Positions 12,024-24,013 of a stretch of 64,000 nt of DNA are shown here, in pieces. The notes under the pieces are model-generated. The model ran no database searches, had not been told where the DNA came from, and saw only the letters and a list, made by a program, of their open reading frames with translations. The stretch is taken from NCBI GenBank assembly GCA_028023455.1, contig JAQFVV010006246.1:2843501-2907500 (forward strand), given 5' to 3'. The position numbers and the translations under genes were made by a program. The number at the start of each line of letters is the position of its first letter. Positions within the stretch are counted from its first letter, which is position 1. The stretch is from Epiperipatus broadwayi. Lineage: Eukaryota > Onychophora > Udeonychophora > Euonychophora > Peripatidae.

Positions 12024-14465
12024 TATAAAAAGGGTTGTGTTTGGTTAGCTGTACTCCAGCTGCTAGAGGTGCTGTTTCTGTGAAAACACACAGAAATATC
12101 CAGCATAGGGGCCAAAAAGCAGAAATGCCTGTTCCAGCCGTTAGGTGGCACTGTTCACCATGCGTATTCACAGGAAGCTTGCACAAGCCAGCTGGCAGCA
12201 AAACTGCCCACTTGGTGGTGCTGGTTGCAATGCATAAGCCCATTTAACTTACATCATCTGCTATCAGCACTACCAAGAACCTAGGTGGCGCTGATTCCCG
12301 TAAACAGATCTAGCTTACATAGTCTGCTACACCAAGATTCTAGCCCACTCCATTGGGTGGCGCTGTTTCTCCATGTTTACACATGAAGAAACAGCATTCT
12401 CTAACCACAATATTATTGCAAGGGTAACGTCTACGCACATATAACTTAAAACATACACAGCGTATAATATAAAGGTGTCAATAATGTAGAAGCCACATCT
12501 ATTTAAATCTGCTTTGATTATTAATACTGTTACATGGAATTTCATCCTGTCATAAATCCATGTATTTTACATTCATTGTTTTTAAAAATAGATCTTTTTT
12601 TTTTTAATTTTTTTTCTAAAAATGATTTTTTTTAAAAATCAAAATATGACCACGACTATTTACATTTGCTTCCACAACGTAACATTCTAATTTCACCTGA
12701 TTTTAAATTAATTTATTTTTTAGAAACGATCTTTTTTTTAAAGATTATTTTATGTAAAAATAATTTTTTTAAAAAAAGTAATCTTTACAGCACTGTAATC
12801 ATTAATCAAAATAAATAATAGTTTATTAGTTGATATTGTGAATTGGTAAATATTCAAGTGTCTCCGTTGTTTCATATATATTAAAGTTTGTCTATTTAGA
12901 AATTCATTTATAGATTCTTTAAACCATCTAGCTACTCGCAAAAATCTGTAGGGATTACAAACAGTAAATAAATTCAAGTATAATTATTATTAATTCTTTT
13001 AAGTTTGCCAGTGTTTGTTTTAATCACAATCTCGTAAGTTAATAATTGTTGAAATCTACGGAAAATGCTATAATACATCGTAATGAGAATTCTAGACATA
13101 TCCAAGTATAATTTCAAGTCACTACGAATCTTTTATGAACTGTCATTTTAGTAATGGTTATTAGAATTTGTTAATAATCATAATTTAAGATTGATCGTAT
13201 AATATCAGGGGAAAAAAGAATGAACTTTACTTATGTAGACTGCTGGAAGTGATGAAGAGAAAAATAAATATGCTATCAATTAATGAAGCTGAGAAATTGT
13301 CAACAATACAATCTATCATCATCCACCATTATCAATCCACTGCAGGATGAAGATCTCTCCAAATTTAATCCACCTCTAATTTTTAGCTTCTCTTCTCCAC
13401 ATCACCCCTGCACATTTTCTTATTTCATCTATCCATCTCACATGTGGTCTCTTCCTGGGTCTTCTACAATCTCTTAAAATCCAGTTTAAGATTTCAATTG
13501 TCCATCTATTATCATCTCTTCTAGCAATATGTCCATCCCAACTCCACTTTAATCTTTTTAATTTTTTCAATAAAATCAGTTACACCTTATTGTTCTCTTA
13601 CTGATATATTGCATTTTCGATCTCTTCTTGTTACTCCCAACATGCATCTCTCCATACTTCTTTGAGTGGTCTGAAGTCTGTATTGCTCTTCTATTAAGTG
13701 TCCAAGTCTCAGATTCATAAATGAGAACACATAGATATATTTTCTTTTAGTATCAAGTTATTTCTACCAAAAGCACTCCAACCAAGTTTAATTCTATGAT
13801 TAATTTCATCCATTATGTTTCCATCTGTATTAATAATCTGACCAAGGTATTTGTAACTGTTAACTTCTTCCAACTCATTATAAACAATCTTTATTTTCAT
13901 ATTTTGAGAAAATTCATTAAACATTACTTTAGTCATTTTAACATTTATCTTTAGTCCTACTTTCATCTGATAACTACTGCAATATTTCCTGCAGCTCTAA
14001 AGCATTATTAGCAAAAACAACAACATCATCTGTGAAATATAAATGACTTAAATAATCTCCATTTACTTTCACTCCTTTAGTTTCCCATTTTTATTCACAA
14101 AATACTTCTTGCAACACTGTTATAAAAAGTTTGGAAATATGGAGTCACCCTGTCTCAATGTTGACTTTACTAGTATCATTATGTAATCTAATTGTTGCTG
14201 AAATATTCTTAAAATATGACAATATCCTGGATCTATACCCTGATGATTCAATCCTTTAATCACTGAAGAAATGTTTATAGAATCAAATGCCTTTTCATAA
14301 TCTACAAATCCAAAACATAATGACAACTCATATTCATTTGTCCTTTCTATAACTTCTCTCAATACCTGGATATGATCTACTGTACTAAAACCACTTTTAA
14401 ATCCAGCTTGTTCTCTTGGTTGGTGGAAATCCAATGTTCTCTGTAGACAAGTTGTAATTATCATG
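12024..14465. repeat. Left arm of a large inverted repeat
   Basis: The reverse complement of this stretch follows 21575-23912. In the part 13000-13290 versus 22640-22980 only a few differences per hundred bases are seen. The arm holds the 3' end of an RTE LINE plus about 1.26 kb of adjacent DNA ending in a tandem array at 12065-12370. The outer edge is the shared TATAAAAAG...TGTTTGGTTAGCTG. Confidence 0.85.
12065..12370. repeat. About 71-bp tandem units with GGTGGCGCTG core (left array)
   Basis: The core occurs at 12067 (partial), 12143, 12213, 12283 and 12355, with spacings of about 70-77 bases. It is embedded in repeated CTTACAT..TCTGCTA text. It is much richer in GC than its surroundings. 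An inverted copy of the array is at 23570-23890. Confidence 0.7.
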
Positions 14466-16105
14466 ATAAAAATTTTGTTAAATCAAAGTTTACTATAAAT
14501 GAGTTGCAATTACTTTGATAACGATTTTGTATAAAACTGGTAAAAGATTGAAAATCTGTATTTTCTAATACTTCCTTCTGTGCTAATATTTTCTTTATTA
14601 CTTTTTCAAAATATCAGTATTATTACCAAATTTTCCCAATCATTTGATATATCCTTTATTATTTAGACATTTAATATATAATTTTGCTAGAATTTTTTTT
14701 ATTTTTTCATCTCATTCTAAGATATCACTTATTATTCCATCATTTTAAGGAGTCTTTCATTTCTTCATAAATATCATGGGCAATTCAGAAGATTTAGTAA
14801 CTGTAATAGATACTTTGTTTTCCTGTTTTTATTACTACATAATTCTTTATAAATGTCTTTCTCACATTCCATCATGTTTGTCATCTTCCTTTTTTAGTAA
14901 TAGTTCTATTTTTTACTTTTTATTGTTGAAACATCTTTCTTGCAAATAACAAGATGTTTTCCACTTTTGAGATTTTTAGTTTCTTTCATAGATTTTCTTG
15001 CCAATTCCAAATTATCTTATGATGTAATTAATTCTTTTTTATGTCATTTTACAAAACTAAATACTCAATTTCTTTAATGGATAATTTTTAAAATTTTTCA
15101 TATTTTTTAATACATTATTTTATCTCAGTAGAAAATTTATTGATCAATTGTTTCTTTTTTATACCAGCTATCTTTCTTGCAGTTCTTACTAGTGTACCAG
15201 TTATCTTCATATTAATTTTATTCATTTCTGAACAATGTTTAAAATCTCTCAATATTTTAAAACAATTTTACAAGTTCCAATTCACGTTCATTAACTTCTT
15301 TTATAAGATGAATATATTAACAATTGCAAATACTATATTGCTTAATATTTTTTTTCTCTAGATTTATATTAACATGTAACTGACATCTTACTAACAATAA
15401 TCACTGCCTATGTTTAGTCTATTAAAAATATTAATCTTGAAATACATATTTTTTCATTAGTCAAAATATAATTCAATTCTGCTGCACCTTCATATGGATG
15501 CTTCCATGTCAATTTCTATACCCTCTATCATATCTATCAAAATAACCAAATTTACCCTTAGCACTTTCATTTTAGAGACATATACCAATTCTAGCATTAA
15601 AGTTTTTAAGATATTGTTAGTCTAATTAAAAGAATTTTGTACATTCATATAAAAATTTTCTATTTTTTCATCACAATGAAAAGTTGTTGAAGAATGAAAC
15701 TGAATTATCTGCATTTGTTATTTTGCATTAAGTTGAAAAATTAATATTACCAAACCATCTGATATAACACTAAGGACCACAATCTTATTCTTTCACTTTT
15801 TATTTAAAAAGAATCTCATTTCACTTATGCTTTCAATATTTGTTTCTTTGTTGTAAAATATGTAACTACTTTTTAAATCCATAGACTTTTTTCATTTAAC
15901 TTCATAAACTTCAAAAATATATGGTTTACTTTTAATCTGTTTTTCCAATCTGTGCAATCTTTCATTGCTTTAAAATAATCCAAAATAATTAAAGTCATCA
16001 CTAAATGGTGGCCTGGGTCCATAATCAGGTGATTCTTAATACAGTTCCCCCGTTAGAGTGCTAACTGCTACCTTGACTGGCAACTTTACAATTTCCTGTA
16101 AATAA
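13285..16105 (-). pseudogene. RTE-type LINE copy 1, near full length, many stops
   Basis: Read on the - strand this matches LINE copy 3 from its 5' leader (16105) to its 3' simple-repeat tail (13285-13325, ATCATCATCC on the + strand). Readable parts are the first RT catalytic block VDYEKAFDSINIS in 14120-14464, SYKYLGQIIN and MDEINHRIKLGWSAFGRNNL in 13715-13966, and LKWSWDGHIARRDDNRWT in 13376-13570. These are the RT and C-terminal signatures of RTE-like elements. The endonuclease half (15400-16025) is recognisable only by DNA similarity to copy 3. It shares with copy 2 an inserted AACTTTGATTTAACAAAA stretch near 14475 that copy 3 lacks, although its 3' flank matches copy 3. Confidence 0.85.
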
Positions 16106-16984
16106 GAGCCATAATTAGTTTTGTTTATCATGATTGTAAATATCTATAAAAAAGCTTGCTCACAAACATCTTCATAAAAACTTAACCAATATTTCAATTA
16201 GAACTATCAGGCAACTGAAAAAAAAGATTATTAAATTCAGAGGTAAAAGCTAGGAAACTCACCACATTGGCTGATATGTGTTGTGAGAAGCTTATACAGT
16301 TTGTTTATTATATAAATAATTATTTAATAATAACAGTTGCAATGACTGGAATATATAAAGGTATATTAGACCATTAAGTACTATTGAATAACATAATTTA
16401 AATTTAAATTGTACTAATTTCAAAATTCACTTAAATTAAAAACAGTCAGATTATCAGTTCATCAGTGAATCTCTGTTGTTATTAAAATATGCCCCTTTTA
16501 TTTTCTATTTGTATTATCTATGTGTTTAGATCTTAAAAAAACATATTGTCATAATTTGATTTAAATAATATAACAATCATTGACAGTGAACAGAATGAAA
16601 GGAATTGGAAAATAAAAATAGTATGATTTATTAATAATATCTCAATAACTAATTGAAAATTCAACAATATTCAATTAAAAGCAATTTCAATTATTTGAAA
16701 AAAAATTATATTAAATTATTTTTTTACAGTTCATTTAATTATTTAATATATGGCTATTCTAAAATTTTCTTGATACTTTGCACCAAAATGCATTTAACTT
16801 ATTAAGTATGTGCTTCTGTCAACAATAACTGTTGGAAAACAAGTTAGTATATATTTTAAAATATATATGTTTTTAATCATGTTTCTACAAATTATATTTT
16901 TCAAATTTAAATAAGAAAATTAAAAATATATACATTTTAAAACATTTAAAATAAAATAAACAATTTTGACAATTTTCTTTTTTA
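16106..16984. other. AT-rich spacer between inverted LINE copies
   Basis: About 0.9 kb with no coding signal. It forms the loop between LINE copy 1 (-) and LINE copy 2 (+). Confidence 0.6.
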
Positions 16985-19025
16985 TAATTAATGACATAAT
17001 GAGTGTCTATACTTTACAATTGTTAATATATTCATCTTATAAAACAAGTTAATGAACGTGAATTGGAACTTGTAAAATTGTTTTAAAATATTAACAGATT
17101 TTAAACATTGTTCAGAAATAAATAAAATTAACATGAAGATAACTGGTAAACTATTAAGAACTGCAAGAAAGATAGCTGGTATAAAAAAGCAACAATTGAT
17201 CAATAAATTTTCTACTGAGATAAAATAATGTATTAAAAAATAAAAAATATGAAAAATTTTAAAAATAATCCATTAAAGAAATTGAGTATTTACAGTTTTG
17301 TAAAATGGCATAAAAAAGAATTAATTACATTATAAGATAATTTTGAATTGGCAAGAAAATCTATGAAAGAAAATAAAAATCTCAAAAGTGGAAAACATCT
17401 TGTTATTTGAAAAAAAGATGTTTCAACAATAAAAAGTAAAAAAATAGAACTATTACTAAAAAGGAAGATGACAGACATGATGCAATGTGAGAAAGACATT
17501 TATAAAGAATTATGTAGTAATAAAAACAAGAAAATAAAGTATCTATTACTGTTACTAAATCTTCTGAATTGCCCTTGATATCTATGAAGAAATGAAAGGC
17601 TCATTAAAATGATAAAATAATAAGTGATATCTTAGAATGAGATGAAAAATAAAAAAAATATTAGCTAAATTATATATTAAATGTCTAAATGATAAAGGAT
17701 GTATCAAATGATTGGGAAAATTTGGTAATAATACTGATATTTTAAAAAAGTAATAACGAAAATATTAGCACAGAAGGAAGTATTAGAAAATACAGATTTT
17801 CAATCTTTTACCAGTTTTATACAAAATCTTTATCAAAGTAATTACAATTTATTTATAACAAACTTTGATTTAACAAAATTTTTACCAAGATAATTACAAC
17901 TCTTGTACAAAAAATATTGTATTTTCACCAACCAAGCGAACAAGCTGGATTTAAAAATGGTTTTAGCACAGTAGATCATATCCAGGTATTGAGAAAAGTT
18001 CTAGGTTATGAAAAGACATTTGATTCTATAAACATTTTTTCAGTGATCAAAGGATTGGATCATCAGGATATAGATCCAGGATATTGTCATATTTTAAAGA
18101 ATATTTCAGCAACAATAAGATTATATATTATACTAGTAAAGTCAACATTGAGACAGGGTGACACCATATTTCCAAAACTTTTTACAGCAGTGTTTCAAGA
18201 AGTATTTTATGGATTTAAATGGGAAACTAAAGGAGTGAAAGTAAATGGAGATTATTTAAGTCATTTAGATTTTTCAGATGATATAGTTGTTTTTGCAAAT
18301 AATGCTTTAGAGTTTCAGGAAATGTTGCAGGAGTTCGCAGATGAAAGTAGGACTAAAGATAAATGTAAAAAAACTACAGTAATGTTTAATGGATTTTCTT
18401 AAAATATGAAAATAAAGATTGATTATGATGGGTCAGATGATGTTAACAGCTAGAACTATCTTAATCAGATTATTAATACAGATGAAAACATAATGGATGA
18501 AATTAATCATAGAATTAAACTTGGTTGGAGTGCTTTAGGTAGAAATAACTTGGTGCTGAAAGGAAATATGCCCGTGTGTTTAAAAAGGAAGGTTTTTAAT
18601 AAATATGTTTTACCATTTCTCACTTATGGATCTGAGACATGGACACTCAATAGAAGAGCAATACAGAGACTTCAGACCACTCAAAGAAGTATGGAGAGGT
18701 GTATGTTGGGAGTAACAAGAAGAGATCGAAAACGCAATGTATGGGTAAGAGAACAAACAGGTGTTACTGACATCATTGAAAAAATTAAAAGATTGAAGTG
18801 GAGTTGGGCTGGACATATTGCTAGAACAGATGATAATAGATGGACAATTGAAATCTTAAACTGGATTCCAAGAGATTATAAAAGACACAGAAAGAGATCA
18901 CATGTGAGATGAATGGATGAAATAATAAAGTGTGCAGGAGTGGTGTGGAGAAGAGAAGCTAAAGATCAGAAAAGATGAACTTGGAGAGACCTTCATCCTG
19001 CAGTGGATTGATAATGGTTGTTGAT
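16985..19025 (+). pseudogene. RTE-type LINE copy 2, 5'-truncated
   Basis: Begins in the middle of the element (counterpart of about 20700 in copy 3) and runs to the 3' tail GGTTGTTGATGATATTG. The 161-residue frame 17917-18402 holds QAGFKNGFSTVDHIQVLR, GYEKTFDSINIF (first catalytic Asp region, damaged), STLRQGD and HLDFSDDIVVFA, which corresponds to the RT FADD box with Ser for Ala. The 139-residue frame 18493-18912 holds LTYGSETWTLNRRAIQRLQT and the GHIARTDDNRWT C-terminal signature. The endonuclease is missing and stops separate the frames, so it is inactive. Its 5' half forms an inverted repeat with 13285-15350. Confidence 0.87.
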
Positions 19026-19857
19026 GATATTGATCTTCACTAAATCATCTAACCATATTACACAATTAACCTATTGTGACAATAAAACCTAGAACTTAAC
19101 TTTTTATTTATGGATTCACCCTTGCGTGTGGTAACCATAATGAATATTAAAAATATTAATCCACAATTAAAAGTTCATAAACTAATTTTTTTTTGTTGTA
19201 ATCCATTTGCTTTTCAATAATGTGCAATTCTGAAACATTTTCAAATTTCTGTCTAATTCAAAATAATAATTGAATGGTAGACCAGGGAATGGTCATCATT
19301 ATCTTGTTTAATTTCAAAAATGTCTCTGGTCTGATTTAACTTTAAGAATTATTGGCTTTGTTATAATTATACATGTATTCCAATATTAATACTAGTTTCC
19401 TGACATTATATTTATTTAAATTTACAATATAGTTAAACCCTAAATGATTACAACTTTGGATTTTCCATGCAACGTTTATGCAAACTATCATTTTTATTCC
19501 ATTTATCAGTATTTAATAGCTTTTATAGATTGTATTGGCTGCAGAAAGGAGTTTGCTATTAACTGAAAGGAGACCCTTTGAGCAGAGAAAATTTCCTAAT
19601 GTCCACTCCATACATTATTGTCGTTGCAGCTGTTATTACTATATGATTATTCATATAGAATATGAACATGGATGGGCTGCTCACCAACATGCATTAACTA
19701 GCATGGTGAGTTTATTGGTTTTTTACCTCTGAGTTTAAGATCAAGAAACACCATTGTCTTTCTTCTCAGTGCCTGAGAAGGCAGAATGAATGCTTGTGTA
19801 AATAATAAATATTTTTCCAATACATATATACAATTATGACAGACAAAAATGAAGCAT
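19026..19857. other. Spacer, possible LINE 5' leader
   Basis: AT-rich with one less AT-rich stretch at 19535-19780 (CTGCAGAAAGGAG.. and CCTGAGAAGGCAG). No protein motif is seen. Its position just before LINE copy 3 leaves open that part is the 5' untranslated region of that element. Confidence 0.4.
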
Positions 19858-22652
19858 GACTCTTATTCAAAGCAGGCTGTAAAGTCACCAACTAAGGCAG
19901 TGGTTGGTGACCAAAGGTGGAGGTGCTAAGAATCCCCTGATTGTGGACTCAGGTTGCCATTTCATGATGACTTTTTATTTAGGTACTTACAACTGTGGAT
20001 CACTTTCAAGTGAAAGAAGATTGCAAGAATTAGAAGAACTATATTATATTAAGTGGGACATTATTGGACTTTGTGAAGTTAGAAGAAAAGGTGAAGAGAC
20101 AATTAATTTAAAAAGTGGACATATACTCTATTATAAAGGCACAAATATTAGAAATACAAGTGGAGTAGGATTCATTATAAATAAAAAATGGAAGAACAAT
20201 ATTGTGGAGATTGATAGTGTATCAGACAGAGTGGCAAGATTAGTTATACAACTTAATAGCAGATACCAAATGCAGATAATTCAGGTTTATGCCCCAATAT
20301 ATTCTCATAGTGATGAAATAGTAAAAGATTCTTATATAGATGTACAAAAGGTTTTTTGTCAGAGTAAACAATATTTTAAAATTGTTATGGGAGACTTTAA
20401 TGCTAGAATTGGTAAACAAATGAAAGATGAAAGTGCTGTAGGCAATTTTGGTTATGGTAATAGAAATGAGAGAGGACATTGACTTGTGGAGTTAGCAGAA
20501 AAAGAAAAACTTTATATTATGAATTCTTTTTTTGAGAAAAATGTTAAAAGGAAATGGACATAGAAGCATCCAAATGAAGGTACAGCAGAATTGGATTATA
20601 TTTTGACTAACAGGAAATAACATATTTCAAGATTGTAATGTTCTTAATAAATTTAACACAGGAAGTAATCATCAATTAGTAAGGTGTAAGATACATGTTA
20701 ATGTAAAACTAGAGAGACAAAAATTATTAAGAAAAACAATATTTACAGATGATATTCCTAATCTTCAGAAATATTCTAATGAATTTAAATTAGAACTTAC
20801 AAATCGGTTTCAAGTATTAGTAGATTTTGAACATGATTCAGATTTGAATGATATTAATATGAAAATAACTGATACACTTTTAGAAACTGCAATAAAGATA
20901 GCTGGTAGAAAAAAGCAGCAATTGACCAATAAAATTTCTACTGAGACTAGAGAATTTTATAAAGAAAAGAAGGAATATGAAGATATACAAAAATGATGCA
21001 TTAAAAAGAATTGAATATCTCGAATTTTGTAAAATGGTGCAGAAAAGAGTTGAAAATGATATAAGAAAGTATAACTGTGAACCAAGAAAAGCTATAGAAG
21101 AGAATAAAAGTCTCAAGAATGTCAAACAACATTTTGGTATTGGCAGGAAATTTATATCTGCAATAAGAAAAAAAGATGGAATTATTATTAAAAAGAGAGA
21201 TGACATAATGAAATTGGTAGATTTTTATCAAGAATTATATAGTAATAAAGAACAAGTATCTTCTATAACTATTACATCTTCTGAATTGCCCAGAATTTTA
21301 AATGAAGAAGTGAGACATGCATTTAAATGTATGAAGAAATGAAAGGCTTCAGGTAATGATGGAATTATAATTGATATATTAAAAGAAGCAGGTGAGGAAA
21401 TAGAAAAATGTTTAGCAAAATTATATACCAAATGTCTAAATGATAAAGATGTACGGGATGATTGGAAGAATGCAGTAATAATATTAATATTTAAAAAAGA
21501 TGATAAAGAAGATATTAGAAATTACAGACCTGTCAGGCTTTTATCAGTTTTATATAAAAATTTTACCAAGATAATTACAACTTGTCTACAGAAAACATTG
21601 GCTTTCCACCAACCAAGAGAACAAGCTGGATTTAAAAGTGGTTTTAGTATAGTCGATCATATCCGGGTATTGAGAGAAGTTATAGAAAGGACAAATGAAT
21701 ATGAGTAAGGATTGGATCATCAGGGTATAGATCCAGGATATTGTCATATTTTAAGAATATTTCAGCAGCAATTGGATTACATAATGATACTAGTAAAGTC
21801 AACATTGAGACGGTGAATCCATATTTCCAAATTTTTTATAGCAGTGTTGCAAGAAGTATTTTGTGGATAAAAATGGGAAACTAAAGGAGTGAAAGTAAAT
21901 GGAGATTATTTAAGTCATTTATATTTCACAGATGATGTAGTTGTTTTTGCTAATAATGCTTTAGAGCTGCAGGAAATGTTGCAGTAGTTATCAGATGAAA
22001 GTAGGACTAAAGATAAATGTTAAAATGACTAAAGTAATGTTTAATGAATTTTTTTCAAAATATGAAAATAAAGATTGTTTATAATGAGTTAGAAGAAGTT
22101 AACAATTACAAATACCTTCGTCAGATTATTAATACATATGGAAACATAATGGATGAAATTAATCATAGAATTAAACTTGTTTGGAGTGCTTTTGGTAGAA
22201 ATAACTTGATACTAAAAGGAAATATATCTATGTGTTCTCACTTATGGATCTGAGACTTGGACACTTAATAGAAGAGCAATACAGACTTCAGACCACTCAA
22301 AGAAGTATGGAGAGATGCATGTTGGGAATAAGAAGAGATCGAAAACGCAATATATCAATAAGAGAACAATAAGATGTAACTGATTTTATTGAAAAAATTA
22401 AAAGATTAAAGTGGAGTTGGGCTAGAAATATTGCTAGAAGAGATGATAATAGATGGACAATTGAAATCTTAAACTGGATTCCAAGAGATTGTAGAAGATC
22501 CAGGAAGAGACCACATGTGAGATGGATAGATGAAATAAGAAAGTGTGCTGGGGTGATGTGGAGAAGAGAAGCTAAAGATCGGAGGTGGATTAAACTTGGA
22601 GAGATCTTCATCCTGCAGTGGATTGATAATGGTTGATGATGATGATGATAGA
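19858..22652 (+). pseudogene. RTE-type LINE copy 3, near full length, broken
   Basis: A 5' leader is followed by a 192-residue frame (19904-20482) with an apurinic-type endonuclease: TYNCGSL, IGLCEVRRKGEE, SGVGFIINKKW, VYAPIYSHSD and MGDFNARIG. A stop ends it at 20480. RT parts follow in separate frames: 20977-21342 (linker and start of RT), 21600-21990 (QAGFKSGFS..., with the first catalytic block deleted near 21706) and 22044-22253. The C-terminal domain is at about 22260-22600. The 3' end is (GATGAT)n, typical of RTE elements. These LINEs copy themselves by target-primed reverse transcription; this copy cannot. Confidence 0.87.
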
Positions 22653-23912
22653 TTGTATTGTTGACAATTTCTCAGCTTCATTAATTGATAGCATATTTAT
22701 TTTTCTCTTCATCACTTTCAGCAGTCTACATAAGTAAAGTTCATTCTTTTTTCCTCTGATATTATACGATCAATCTTAGGTTATGATTATTAACAAATTC
22801 TAATAACCATTACTAAAATGACAGTTCATAAAAGATTCGTAGTGACTTGAAATTATACTTGAATGATATGTCTAGAATTCTCATTACGATGTATTATAGC
22901 ATTTTCCGTAGATTTCAACAATTATTAACTTACGAGATTGTGATCAAAATAAACACTGGCAAATTTAAAAGAATTAATAATAATTGTACTTGAATTTATT
23001 TACTGTTTGTAATCCCTACAGATTTTTGCGAGTAGCTAGATGGTTTAAAGAATCTATAAATGAATTTTTAAATAGACAAACTTTAATATATATGAAACAA
23101 CGGAGACACTTGAATATTTACCAATTCACAATATCAACTAATAAACTATTATTTATTTTGATTAATGATTACAGTGCTGTAAAGATTACTTTTTTTAAAA
23201 ATTATTTTTACATAAAATAATCTTTAAAAAAAGATCGTTTCTAAAAAATAAATTAATTTAAAATCAGGTGAAATTAGAATGTTACGTTGTGGAAGCAAAT
23301 GTAAATAGTCGTGGTCATATTTTGATTTTTAAAAAAAATCATTTTTAGAAAAAAAATTAAAAAAAAAAAGATCTATTTTTAAAAACAATGAATGTAAAAT
23401 ACATGGATTTATGACAGGATGAAATTCCATGTAACAGTATTAATAATCAAAGCAGATTTAAATAGATGTGGCTTCTACATTATTGACACCTTTATATATG
23501 TTTTAAGTAATATGTGCATAGACGTCACCCTTGCAATAATATTGCGGTTATTTCCATGTGTAAGCGTGGATAAACAGCACCACCCAACTGAGTGGGCTAG
23601 AATCTTGGTGTAGCAAACGATGTAGCTAGATCTGTTTATGGTAATCAGCGCAACCTAGGTTCTTGGTAGTGCTGGTAGCAGACGATGTAAGTTAAATGGG
23701 CTTACGCATTGCAACCAGCGCCACCAAGTGGGCAGTTTTGCTGCCAACTGGCTTGTGGAAGCTTCCTGTGCATACACATGGTGAACAGCGCCACCTAATG
23801 TCTGGAACAGGCATTTCTGCTTTTTGGCCCCTGCTCTGGATATTTCTGTGTGTTTACACAGAAACAGCTTCTCTAGCGGCTGGGGTGCAGCTAACCAAAC
23901 ACAATCATAAAA
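21575..23912. repeat. Right arm of a large inverted repeat
   Basis: Inverted partner of 12024-14465. It contains the 3' part of LINE copy 3 and 1.26 kb of DNA downstream of the LINE tail. A 71-residue reading frame in it (22984-23220) also occurs in the left arm (12750-12977 on -). That reflects the DNA duplication and is not by itself evidence of coding. Confidence 0.85.
23570..23890. repeat. About 71-bp tandem units with CAGCGCCACC core (right array)
   Basis: Reverse-orientation copy of the array at 12065-12370. CAGC(G)CCACC-type cores occur at about 23576, 23645, 23718 and 23787. Confidence 0.7.
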
Positions 23913-23975
23913 AGTTTTTTTTAATCTTAAATACATTTTAAAATTACAATATTATTAAAGTATAATAATATACAA
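23907..23975. repeat. Direct repeat flanking the solo LTR (left copy)
   Basis: ATAAAAAGTTTTTTTTA... followed by TTTTAAAATTACAATATTATT recurs at 26699-26770 on the other side of the solo LTR with small changes. Confidence 0.65.
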
Positions 23976-24013
23976 TAAATTTGTTGGCAATTAGGTTATA
24001 ATTATATATATAT

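Noticed and set aside
12035-12247. Overlapping ORFs on both strands in the array at 12.0-12.25 kb
   Set aside because: They result from the GC-rich tandem units having few stop codons; no domain and no consistent frame in the inverted copy.
22984-23220. 71-78-residue ORF on +, also at 12750-12977 on -
   Set aside because: It lies in the inverted-repeat arms; conservation follows from recent DNA duplication. No known motif or splice context supports coding.
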